From Actinernus sp. WN-2022 (lineage: Eukaryota > Cnidaria > Anthozoa > Actiniaria > Actinernidae): a DNA stretch of 64,000 bases. Below are positions 53,367-64,000 of this stretch, one piece after another. The position numbers and the translations under genes were made by a program. Where the stretch lies: positions 80,065,537-80,129,536 of the forward strand of contig JAOWCC010001589.1 in NCBI GenBank assembly GCA_030867875.1, written 5' to 3'. A model generated the notes under the pieces. That model ran no database searches and was not told where the DNA came from. It worked only from the letters and a program-made list of their open reading frames with translations. How positions within the stretch are numbered: position 1 is the stretch's first letter; the number at the start of each line of letters is the position of its first letter.

Positions 53367-53815
53367 GTAATTGTCCGCGCAAGAGGTAGGCATATGTTAT
53401 GCATGGTGTAAAAAGGTGCTAATTGTGGTATTGTTTCAATCTTCCACCTCATTGGCTTAGACATTAAAATCTATCTAAACTTGAAGAAGAGTATTATTTT
53501 TTCTCATTTTGTAAACAGATTCGAATTGCATCTAGTGAAAACTCTCATAACTTTCAATATGACGAACGTTCAATATAGGGAACCTTTTTAAATTGAACGT
53601 TTTCTTGGTTATTGTTTTGCACTCTTCTGATTGGACAAAATGTTTTCACACAAAAGAACTGTACCTTTAAAATGCATTTTAGCCCATTTAATTTCAGAAA
53701 TTTATGATTTAACGATTGATGAGTTGTCAGTATGAAAAACAGAAAATACTAAAGTAGGGAAAGCAAATTGCATCTGAACAATAGAATTGTGCCTATCTCT
53801 TGCGCGGACTGTTAC
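53367..53815. mobile_element. MITE with TTAA target duplication
   Basis: The ends GTAATTGTCCGCGCAAGAGG and CTCTTGCGCGGACTGTTAC are inverted copies with few mismatches, continuing into TAGGCA. TTAA flanks both sides (53363-53366, 53816-53819). The interior is related to 35450-35860. TTAA duplication fits piggyBac- or Kolobok-mobilised elements. No coding content. Confidence 0.85.
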
Positions 53816-53819
53816 TTAA

Positions 53820-55094
53820 TAGATTTTAGCCATTCTAGATCTCCTGCTTTTACAATCTTTAAAATCCTTAACAGCCCGCAGATTCTAAACCTCTACCATA
53901 CATGGGCTAGTCGGAGGAAAGCACCCGATTAACTTGAGACCAACTGCAGAGAGATGGACATTTTGTCTTCGGGTGGCATTCAGAGAAAACCGCCATAGAA
54001 TAAAAAGGGTTTCACTTGACGTGAATAAGCTAAGATCTTTAATAATGCACTGCCAAGTCTTGCCAACTGAAAACATTTTTAGGGATCGGTTATGTCGGAT
54101 AAATATTAAATCAAAATCACAAAAGTTGCTTGATGAGGAATCCTATGAGACGAATACGTGGAAAATACACCTTCTCGTACTAAAACTTCATCTAGGATTA
54201 ACACTTCTTAAGATTAGACGAACTGAAGTCTGAAGTCAATTTATTATTGATTTTGACGGAAAATTTCAAAGATAGCCAAAATTTGGTAGACAATAATTGA
54301 CGATTTCTTAATTTAGGAACAACCTTACTGTTCCATTTGGTCGGAACTAAATCATTCATAACTTCCATGTAAAACATTGAAAAGCTAAATCGTAAGTATT
54401 TGGTCTTAAGGGCGTTCTAAAATTGGAGTTATCACTGTTAAAAGGGTATGATTTAAGGATAAAAAAAATCACCATACCATTCTCCCGTATGAAGAATAAA
54501 GAAAATAATGTTTTCTATAAAATGTGTTTCAATCGTTCGAGTTAATGCGTTGTTCCGAGAAATGCAAATGTTTGTGATTGATATTATAGTAAAGGTATAG
54601 AAATTTAAACAATTAATTCCGATACTTAAGAACATACCGGTTCGACAACAGCAACGTCGTCAATTGCAATTCATAGTGAAAAAGACCCACACTTCTTCGA
54701 GACCACAAGAGATTTTGATTCCTGAATGTGATCTGCTTTTCTAAAGAGGGTCGAACCTGGCATTTGTAATGCGTGCTTTTAAGACTGAGTCTGATTAGGT
54801 GAACAATGGAGTGGTTACTTTGTGGGTGGCTAGCGATTTATTTTTTATTTCATTCGCATCTAAATAAAATAACCGCTTAGTATAAGAGCTCTCAAGTTTT
54901 GCTCTGTTGGATTCAGGGATTTTTACTTGTTCATTCATGCTTCTAAGTTGATTCAAAGAACGGCAGTACTAATACGCGCCCTAATTCGGATTATGCATGG
55001 TAACGTCAATATGCATTATCTGGGTAAATTCTTGAAATAAAAAAATGCAATATACAAGAAAGCCGAGCAGTTTTAGGAGAACAGTATATCTATA
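53820..55094. other. No gene recognised
   Basis: A plus-strand open frame at 53934-54233 (VSLDVNKLRSLIMHCQVLPT) has no family match known to me. Nothing else stands out. Confidence 0.35.
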
Positions 55095-55968
55095 TATAGT
55101 GGAACCTCTCTACCGGAGTAAAGTCTCCGTATTATAGAGGCCGGACGTATGACGTCATTTTAAAGTCTCTAGTGACAATACAGTATTTAGTTTTTTTTTA
55201 TGATCGAAAAGGCGTAAAATATCATCCAAAATCATCTGTTTGCAGATTAACTTGATGTCTAATACAGTATGTACGTTTACAGCACTATGTACATTTTGTA
55301 TTTTTGTTTTTCTAATCATCAACATCTTACAAGAGCTCTGTAAATTACACACTGTCCGTAATAAAGAGGTAGAATGTGTATGAATTTTGCTACCTGGGGC
55401 CGAGATTAGGTGTCTGTTGTCCGTAATTAAGGGAGGGTCTGTAATAGGGAGGGTCTGTAATAGGGAGGGTCTGTAATAGGGAGGGTCTGTAATAGGGAGG
55501 GTCTGTAATAGGGAGGGTCTGTAATATAGAGGTGTCCGTATTATAGAGGTGTCCGTATTATAGAGGTGTCCGTATTATAGAGGTGTCCGTATTATAGAGG
55601 TGTCCGTATTATAGAGGTATCCGTATTATAGAGGTGTCCGTATTATAGAGGTGTCCGTATTATGGAGGTGTCCGTAATATGGAGGTGTCCGTATTATGGA
55701 GGTGTCCGTATTATGGAGGTGTCCGTATTATGGAGGTGTCCGTGTTATGGAGGTGTCCGTATTATGGAGGTGTCCGTATTATAGAGGTGTCCGTATTATT
55801 GAGGTGTCCGTATTATGGAGGTGTCCGTATTATGGAGGTGTCCGTATTATAGAGGTGTCCGTATTATAGAGGTGTCCGTATTATAGAGGTGTCCGTAATA
55901 TGGAGGTGTCCGTAATATGGAGGTATCCGTATTATAGAGGTGTCCGTACGGAGAGGTTCGTACAATAT
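55095..55968. mobile_element. pogo/Tigger-like MITE expanded by 16- and 17-bp arrays
   Basis: The left end reads AGTGGAACCTCTCTACCGGA and the right end is the inverse of GTACGAACCTCTCCGTACGG; GTGGAACCTCTCTAT-type ends with GTGTCCGTTATAGAGG interiors are known for pogo-like elements. The interior has about six units of GGGAGGGTCTGTAATA (55425-55520), then about 26 units of GAGGTGTCCGTATTATA (55520-55945). AT-rich flanks make a TA duplication hard to judge. Confidence 0.75.
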
Positions 55969-56095
55969 ATTTTCACCTAATTGCAAATGTATATCACTAT
56001 TTCTTATTCACATTTGATTCGCGATAACTGTAATAAGTGTCAATCATAGCTCCTAATCCACTTCTGTACGTCCGCGATTTTTTCAACCAATCCCA

Positions 56096-56580
56096 GCAGA
56101 TTTTATATCGGCGAAAGCCACTTATTGCAATTACCCGTTAAATAGAGATAAGCACGGTTATTCCGCGAAAGTTCATCAACAAATATTGACATAACTTAAC
56201 CACGCATCTTCTGTTTTCTTTTCTTTATTTTACTTTGTAATATTGCTTATAAAATTCATTAATAATTCATAAGGGTTGGATAACTCTGTAAACCCGATAT
56301 ATAATTGTAGGTAGCTCTATTAGTATTCTGTATATCAGATACAGATATACAATACTAACTAAGCTAACTAGAATGTTGTATCAAATGATATAGAATACTA
56401 ACTAAGCTACTTACTACGCAAGCGTTAGTGTGAGGGAGATCTCAAACTACCGATCACCGACATCTCCTATCCTATCACAAGGTAGAACTCCTGTCTTGAT
56501 GCATACAGATCGTCGCACCATACCATTATGAGCCGGCAGATTTTATATCGGCGAAAGCCACTTATTGCAATTACCCGTTA
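56096..56580. repeat. 47-bp direct duplication flanking the satellite start
   Basis: GCAGATTTTATATCGGCGAA, then AGCCACTTATTGCAATTACC and CGTTAA occur at about 56097-56142 and 56535-56580. The second copy sits exactly at the start of the 45-bp satellite, and a lone satellite-like fragment (TCTTGATGCATACAGATCGT) lies just before it at 56494. This suggests a recombination or template switch at the array edge. Confidence 0.8.
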
Positions 56581-57785
56581 ATTATGAGACGCACCATTAT
56601 GAGACGTGTTTATGTCTTGATGCATACAGATCGTCGCACCATTATGAGACGTGTTTATGTCTTGATGCATACAGATCGTCGCACCATTATGAGACGTGTT
56701 TATGTCTTGATGCATACAGATCGTCGCACCATTATGAGACGTGTTTATGTCTTGATGCACACAGATCGTCGCACCATTATGAGACGTGTTTATGTCTTGA
56801 TGCACACAGATCATCACACCATTATGAGACGTGTTTATGTCTTGATGCATACAGATCATCGCACCATTATGAGACGTGTTTATGTCTTGATGCATACAGA
56901 TCATCACACCATTATGAGACGTGTTTATGTCTTGATGCATACAGATCGTCGCACCATTATGAGACGTGTTTATGTCTTGATGCATACAGATCGTCGCACC
57001 ATTATGAGACGTGTTTATGTCTTGATGCATACAGATCGTCGCACCATTATGAGACGTGTTTATGTCTTGATGCATACAGATCGTCGCACCATTATGAGAC
57101 GTGTTTATGTTTTGATGCATACAGATCGTCGCACCATTATGAGACGTGTTTATGTCTTGATGCATACAGATCGTCGCACCATTATGAGACGTGTTTATGT
57201 CTTGATGCATACAGATCGTCGCACCATTATGAGACGTGTTTATGTCTTGATGCATACAGATCGTCGCACCATTATGAGACGTGTTTATGTCTTGATGCAT
57301 ACAGATCATCGCACCATTATGAGACGTGTTTATGTCTTGATGCACACAGATCATCACACCATTATGAGACGTGTTTTTGTCTTGATGCATACAGATCGTC
57401 GCACCATTATGAGACGTGTTTATGTCTTGATGCATACAGATCATCGCACCATTATGAGACGTGTTTATGTCTTGATGCATACAGATCGTCGCACCATTAT
57501 GAGACGTGTTTATGTCTTGATGCATACAGATCGTCGCACCATTATGAGACGTGTTTATGTCTTGATACATACAGATCGTCGCACCATTATGAGACGTGTT
57601 TATGTCTTGATGCATACAGATCGTCGCACCATTATGAGACGTGTTTATGTCTTGATACATACAGATCGTCGCACCATTATGAGACGTGTTTATGTCTTGA
57701 TGCATACAGATCATCGCACCATTATGAGACGTGTTTATGTCTTGATGCACACAGATCATCACACCATTATGAGACGTGTTTGTGT
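56581..57785. repeat. 45-bp satellite, about 27 units
   Basis: Each unit contains CACCATTATGAGACGTGTTT, ATGTCTTGATGCATACAGAT and CGTCG. Units differ at a handful of positions (CAT/CAC, CGTCG/CATCA, one GTTTTTG), which appear in a non-random order and could track unit duplication. Because 45 is a multiple of three and the unit lacks stops, two plus frames and one minus frame stay open for more than 400 codons (CLCLDAYRSSHHYET, RRTIMRRVYVLMHTD, QDINTSHNGATICMH). I find no start context, splice signal or compositional sign of coding. Confidence 0.95.
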
Positions 57786-57861
57786 GAATAATGCGCATGC
57801 GCATGTCCATTACGCAAACTATAGCGCCGAACTACCCACGCTATTTCTGACATTTTCATAA

Positions 57862-60800
57862 ATTGTACAACTTCCTCTAATGTATACTGCTTTAAATTAT
57901 CCCTTATTGCATTGTAGAAATCCACCGATCCCCATCCCTCCCCTTCCAAAAACAAAATCGGCCATAAATGACGGCTTAGCAATTAGTACTTTGAGTTAAA
58001 ATTTATGTTAAAGTATTGGTAAAAGTATTTTTCAATTTATATATTTAATTATAGCATACTTAATCTTATTTGGAATATCTAATCAATGTACCAAGGCAGT
58101 AGACGATCCAAATTAAATTTATGTATTTATCCGTATGTAGCAAGCTCGCACGACAGCATGAAAACAAAAATCGTTAGAACAAAATATATAATAGCATTAA
58201 AAATAAAAGAATTGAGTCAGGTACAACCACTTGTATACAAAAATATACCACAATTTATCACACATTTGATAATTACCAAATGAATTTTGCACGGAGAAAC
58301 ATAAAACACTAACTTTCTTTGCTGATCTCAGTGTAAAATAGAAACACAAAAGTCGGATTTGAATGGCATTTTGACTGAAGTAAACATTTAGAAATAGCAT
58401 TCGAGGACAGCCGATAAGGAAATGCCCAAGAAAGCAGTTACTGAACCGAGTCAGTTTATAACAGGTCCCTTGTAGGTCACTAAATTATTAAAAAGGCAAA
58501 CTTAATGGAGCCACTTTTTAAGTTTTAAGAATGATAAGATTCGCTTTGTTCATTTCTACACGTAAAACATATCTTATCGATGTATTCTAGGCTTTTCCTC
58601 GAGCTCCGACGAACTTAAGCCATTAAATTCTAGCTCTTATAAATTAATTGAGTGATAGATGATATTTGTTGGGTATTATATCTTAGATGCTCTGTAAGTT
58701 CTACACTGCACTAAACTGCATTGTTCTGAACTAACTACTCCACATTTCAGTCTATCTGTGCACAAGTCTTTCAAGCAAATGCATGATCAGTACAACATGT
58801 CTACTCAGCACGAGCTTACGGGTAACACAACAACATTCAAAATGAAGCCTGTCAATGATTTGGAAATAAAACTGGAACCACAACATACATCATACACATC
58901 ACACGAAAAAATCACTTACAAAGCTACTTTGCTGAAAATATAAATACCATCAACAGAATCGACAGATATATCACATAAGAATAGATATGCCTCGTGTAAT
59001 CTTTATAAATTGTATATTTTATGTAGTGTACCGTACCTTAGAGTAGAGCGGCTTCCTTGGCGGGTTGTTTAGACCTTTCTAATAACCCAAACATTCCAAG
59101 CGTTATATTGGTCAGTACTTAAGAACTCAGAAGGAAAACTAAAAGACCCGGCTCTAAATATGATCAAGGTCTTACCTCTAATGTAGGTATGTGAGTCACT
59201 CCAAACCCTGCCAATATTATCTGTGTACATTCATGCTTGCATACATGCTTCTGACCACAGTCTTAGCCCCTGCTGAGGTTTACGAGAAGTTTATTCACAA
59301 GGTTTTCCCTCATTGGAGCGTTGATTAACTCCGGCTCTTGACGTTGTCATCGAATCTTTGTAGAAAGTCAAAATTGTGTTTTAAAAAGCTAGAATATAAA
59401 CTATTTTAGGACTGATAATTTCAAACAGCAAAGGATCAGATCACTTTAAGAATGAATAGAAACTTACGTCCCTAAGCGAAACTAGACAAACTATTTCTGG
59501 ATTCAACAGTGGCCGTCATAAGAGAACTATACCTGTCGTGTGTTATGCTATCTTTTAGGTTTGGAAGACGAGACTAAATGACAAAATTGACGCTAACCTT
59601 TTGTAGTGATGTTGGTACTTAATGGAGCTATTTGTTCATGCCATTGAGATAATTGAAGGTTCATAGTATGATATATACTCCTTAAAACAAATGAAAATGA
59701 AAATTTGAAGGGAAAAGATATAACATTGTGCGACAAATTACGTAGCTTTGTCGTCTATCTGGATAATGCTGGATCCTGTCTAAAACTTCTGATGAACTAT
59801 TTTAACGGATTAAATAACAACGGCTTCCTCGTAGTGAATAACCACATTTTACCTTAACTGAGATGTTTGGTCCAGTGCTATTATTCTATCATTTAAATAC
59901 CAGTTACCTATGAATATCAGTGGACTCCTTATGAAAATTTCCCTATGGCTATGGCATCTGGCTACTGATAACCCGGGACCGCAAAACGCGTTGGAGCATT
60001 TTTGAGGGAGAGTTGTTTATTTTCCAACATGTTAATTCTGCCCTAATAACAACTTCTCTAACTTGTAAAACAAACGGTATCGCAATCATGTGCCTAATTA
60101 TATATAGTTTGTCTGTTAGACGTGAAAGGTATTTTTAATAGACTAAAACGACTTCGAAGGTTTTAAACGGTATGTTATGTTTATAGTTTTTATGGACACG
60201 GTTGTTTAGGAGGCTATATAGGCCGGATGCAATATAGACTAATGCTTTGTTCATAGGATTAGACAACTTTTTACAATCACGAGGAACCGGTTTAGATTTC
60301 TAACAGCGAAAGTGGAAAATAAAAGCTTTAAGTCTAATCTTAGAAAATCGTGCATTGAAGTTTATATGGCGATAGATAAGCAAGTGATGACGTCACTGCC
60401 TAGAGCTTCCATATTTGGTATATATAGGTAGTCAAGTGTAACGACACCATGGATTATTTTAGCACCAGTTTTTCCAAAAGATGTTTTGCTGTTGATTTAT
60501 TTGCGTTTGCGCGAGAAAGAAGACAGAGGAAATTTTCGCGTAAGTCATTCCTGGCTATAATTTATAAATAATTTTACATATAATACAGTGCGGTCAAGCC
60601 ACTAATTTAATTAAACAGAACTTCTATGAAAGACCGGACTAGCCTGGGCTGACAACTTCTATCATAATATAAACCCCAAATTAACTCAAAAAGGGGATTC
60701 CAAATTCCTTTTAGTGAGTGGTACTTCAATCGATTTGTTACGTAACGCGGTTTTGCGATCTTCCACCCTTCAAACCTGATTCTAAACACGCGTAAATACA

Positions 60801-61435
60801 CAGAGTCCGGTAATGGGCTCTTGTTATAACTAAACATTGTAAGTATTAATTGCCTGAATATGAGGGCAATAAGCATCCATCCATTCTCAACATTTCTTAT
60901 GTTCTTTCAAAGTGCACTCGAATGAGGTATCATTTAATCACTGATCGAAAACCTACAAAACTAGAGACTGTTGCAAGGTGTTTCCTGACTGCTAGCATAT
61001 TCTGTACTAGTTATAGCTGTAAGTTGTCTTGCACAAAGACAGATGTATATATGGTGTACCCAATTACAATTAGATCACTTATCTGGTGCTTGAATGTCTG
61101 TCTCTCTAACACACTGCTGTGTGTCTGCCCCTCTTACACACTGTACGTTGTATTAAATGTGTATTTGCGTATAGTTGAAGGATATATGACCGTAGTTAGG
61201 TATCCATGATGAAGGGATCGAAGTTAGAACACCACACTGCCAGTACAAATACTGACACAGATAAGGACGTTTTAAAGTCAAGTTTGTAGTTGGACAAGAG
61301 ATCTTGACGGCCAGAACACAGTCGCAGGTGACTAAGAGCAGCTGCAGTTTTCCCATCGCGTCACAAGACGCAATCGGCAAGATCGAGAAGCAAGCAATAG
61401 CGTGACGTCACCGAGGCCGGTTTGACGACAACCAA
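57862..61435. other. No gene recognised
   Basis: 3.6 kb without a recognisable exon, RNA gene or element. Open frames at 58086-58283, 58758-58943 and 60850-61209 (plus strand) and 60607-60876 (minus) are short and unlike families known to me. Regulatory DNA cannot be excluded. Confidence 0.4.
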
Positions 61436-61439
61436 ACTA

Positions 61440-61690
61440 CGTCCATTCAAGGATGGAATTCTAAATTCCCAGACTGTTGTGAAGTCTGGGACAACTTTGG
61501 CAAACTTCTTTCTGATAAATTATAGAAATTTCAAAATAGGGCCGCTAGACTAATTCTCAAAGCTGATTATAATGTCAGCTCCAACTCAGTCTTGAAATTG
61601 CTTGACTGGGCTGCCTGTGGTTTGACTGGGAGACTCGATGAAAGGAGGGCTAAACGCAAAGCAGTAATCATGTTTAAGGTAAAATTCAGG
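61440..61690 (+). mobile_element. LINE fragment, plus strand
   Basis: It translates as SEVWDNFGKLLSDKL, a stop, then KFQNRAARLILKADYN, SSNSVLKLLDWAACGL and ERRAKRKAVIMFK. This is the segment after the reverse transcriptase in CR1/L2-like elements (LQxxAARxI...LGWxPLxxRRxxxKxxxMYK). It is a short dead fragment. Confidence 0.8.
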
Positions 61691-62509
61691 AACACCCAAC
61701 GAACGGCGTTTCCGCAAAATATTTGATCTTCTGGACCACTCGGCTGCAAATTCTGCAGCCTGATATTTCTCAGCTGGCAAATTCTGCACTTTTTGTTTTC
61801 AATTTTCCAAAAAATATTGATTTCTGCAGGGTATCGAAACGTACTTGTCTGACACATCTATAAGGAAATGAAATTTGAAATAGTTCAAGTTTTTCTTGTT
61901 GGCTTGCCGGTATTTCAATCCTCTCTACATAATATGTGATTTCTTCATGAGCTTGACTCATTTTCTACCACAGTATTCACTATGTTTAAATACATCTAAT
62001 TTGTTATAAAAACGGCAGAATATTCGTTTTTATGAAGTTTTACCTTTGGGTACCCCTGACAATTGCGAGCAATGTTGCAGCGTGTGTCGGTACCTTTACG
62101 CGCCTAATGATGTCATAAGTACCCTTGGTACAGGCTCGTCATGTGACCCCAAAATACGCCAAAATATTACTTATTGACTGAGTGGGAGATTCAAAATATT
62201 TTGAATCCAAACTCAGTTTTGATTGATTAGTTGAGACAAAGGTTCAGGAGTTTGTAATCCTCACGGGAGGGTACGGCAAAATTGGTTCAAACGTCAAATA
62301 TACCTCTCTCCCTCCCCGGACAGGTGGATTTTTAAACGACCGTTGTAGGCCTTTGTGGGGCTGATGGACGAGCGCATCTTTGTTTTCAGTGGGGTAAACC
62401 ACAAGACACTGACAATAACGTGCCTCTGAAGCAGACAGCGAGAAGCATGCAAGGGAAAGAATGGTAGCCTTAGTCTGAATTATCAGGCATGCATTAGACT
62501 AACGTTTGC
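61691..62509. other. No gene recognised
   Basis: AT-rich with no clear element. The word TTGGGTACCCCTGACAATTG near 62047 and CAAGGGTACTTATGACATC (inverted) near 62110-62130 hint at a short degraded inverted repeat. Confidence 0.35.
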
Positions 62510-63511
62510 CAGGAGCCCACAACCAGGAGCGTCCATATCTCCTATGTAGCTGTCACAGCGTTTTCACAAGTTGGGCTATCTTTAGATCATTTTCCCCGCC
62601 AATTAGTGGGTTGCACCAGTGAACATGTCTCACTAGCTACTTTTGTTATACCAACAACATGGCTGCAACGCTTTTGTGATTTGATTCCCTTAGGAATGAT
62701 TGCAACCCAAGAATAGCGGGAAACCGTTCTAAAAATAACCTAACTTGTGAAAACGCTGTGACATAGGCCTAGCATGTGGGATAGACGCTGTGACACAGGC
62801 CTAGTATGTGGGATAGATGCTGTGACATAGGCCTAGCATGTGGGATAGACGCTGTGACACAGGCCTAGTATGTGGGATAGACGCTGTGATACAGGCCTAG
62901 TATGTGGGATAGACGCTGTGACATAGGCCTAGTATGTGGGATAGACGCTGTGACATAGGCCTAGTATGTGGGATAGACGCTGTGACACAGGCCTAGTATG
63001 TGGGATAGATGCTGTGACATAGGCCTAGCATGTGGGATAGACGCTGTGATACAGGCCTAGTATGTGGGATAGACGCTGTGACATAGGCCTAGTATGTGGG
63101 ATAGACGCTGTGACATAGGCCTAGTATGTGGTATAGACGCTGTGACATAGGCCTAGTATGTGGGATAGACGCTGTGACACAGGCCTAGTATGTGGGATAG
63201 ATGCTGTGACATAGGCCTAGCATGTGGGATAGACGCTGCGACACAGGCCTAGTATGTGGGATAGACGCTGTGATACAGGCCTAGTATGTGGGATAGACGC
63301 TGTGACATAGGCCTAGTATGTGGGATAGACGCTGTGTCATAGGCCTAGTATGTGGGATAGACGCTGTGACATAGGCCTAGTATGTGGGATAGACGCTGTG
63401 ACATAGGCCTAGTATGTGGGATAGATGCTGTGACATAGGCCTAGTATGTGGGATAGACGCTGTGACATAGGCCTAGTATGTGGGATAGACGCTCCTGGTT
63501 ATGGTCTCCTG
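62510..63511. mobile_element. hAT-like TIR element with a 32-bp minisatellite
   Basis: The left end CAGGAGCCCACAACCAGGAG, CGTCCATATC is matched by the inverse of GATAGACGCTCCTGGTTATG, GTCTCCTG at the right. The terminal sequence CGTTTG is shared by both flanks (62503-62508, 63512-63517), suggesting a target duplication of 6-8 bp. From 62753 to 63492 it holds about 23 units of GCTGTGACATAGGCCTAGTA, TGTGGGATAGAC. The unit is similar to the element's own subterminal sequence, so the array probably grew from one end. Confidence 0.78.
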
Positions 63512-64000
63512 CGTTTGAGAAAAGAAGTTAACTTTGGCGTTATATCCATTTTCGAGAGATTTATGAGCATTTTAATCAGTGGGACCTTCTGAACTCGCTG
63601 GCACTTCGAGTGAACAACCATCTCTTCTCTCTTGACCGGTGGCCAACTCTCTCAATTTCAGGCAAAATGGTTTCAAATTTTATTCAGAGATAAAGGGTAA
63701 CACAATTAAGAACAAGTAAGTTTCAAGATCGATTCTATGTTATTTCTTTAAAACAAGAAATCCTGTACATTCACTATAATTTCTAAACCACTCATAGTGA
63801 GATTAAGATACCTGTACTGAGCAATAATGAACGCGCTATTCAAAATTCTCCAATCAGCACGCGCGAAACGTCTAGCCAATAATCGGCCGAAACGCAACAG
63901 CCTGTGGCAGGAGTTCATAAGACGCCTTATTAAATGGCCGAGTTTCTCTGTCTGGGCGCTAGCAAATGGAGCAGATTCTCCGAGGAAGACTGGCCTTTGC
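63512..64000. other. No gene recognised
   Basis: No exon or RNA gene is evident at the right edge. A CCAATCAGCACGCGCGAAAC word near 63850 resembles the CCAAT-rich text of other repeats here. Confidence 0.35.

Noticed and set aside
56565..57861. Three long open frames (more than 400 codons) over the 45-bp satellite
   Set aside because: They exist in three frames on both strands because the unit length is a multiple of three and the unit has no stops. There is no start context, splice signal or codon bias, so I list only the repeat.

Overview
This window looks like nuclear DNA of an animal, most likely an anthozoan cnidarian (coral or sea anemone). It is AT-rich, and its genes are split by GT-AG introns. 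It is crowded with small inverted-repeat elements, tRNA-derived SINE-like sequences, LINE 3' ends and minisatellites. The anthozoan placement is an inference from the style of the sodium channel and the repeats; no marker gene for species is present.

The one gene recognised with confidence is on the minus strand. It is the 5' half of a four-domain voltage-gated sodium channel (Nav, alpha-subunit type). Eleven exons can be placed from about 22.1 kb down to about 1.9 kb. Their splice phases join without error from domain I S1 to the start of the domain II-III linker. A probable first coding exon lies at 40317-40538. One short exon expected between it and 22.1 kb was not found. Domains III and IV, with the inactivation gate, must lie beyond base 1. 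The domain I filter residue is Asp and the domain II filter residue is Glu, so this is not the cnidarian type with Lys in domain II. The domain II voltage sensor lacks its two innermost basic residues.

Layout. 1-22 kb: channel exons separated by introns full of elements; several elements end within 10-30 bases of a splice site. 18.1-21.2 kb: a 90-bp satellite interrupted by a 1.95-kb inverted-repeat transposon carrying a frameshifted NHL-like protein. 22-40 kb: the long first intron(s). These hold a PIF/Harbinger-like element (24.8-26.1 kb), a 4.3-kb TTAA-flanked DNA transposon (27.0-31.3 kb), a decayed tyrosine-recombinase retrotransposon with split direct repeats (31.7-35.1 kb) and a Mutator-like element with inverted internal minisatellites (37.2-39.0 kb). 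42-64 kb: apparently upstream intergenic DNA. It holds a SINE, a 20-bp array, nested inverted-repeat elements, a pogo-like element with 17-bp arrays, a 45-bp satellite open in three reading frames and a 32-bp array inside an inverted-repeat element. No intact gene is recognised there.

All other proteins detected are broken transposon genes. The strongest observations are the reduced domain II voltage sensor, exons hemmed in by mobile elements, insertions whose target duplications or empty sites can be read directly, and the repeated association of terminal inverted repeats with internal minisatellites.
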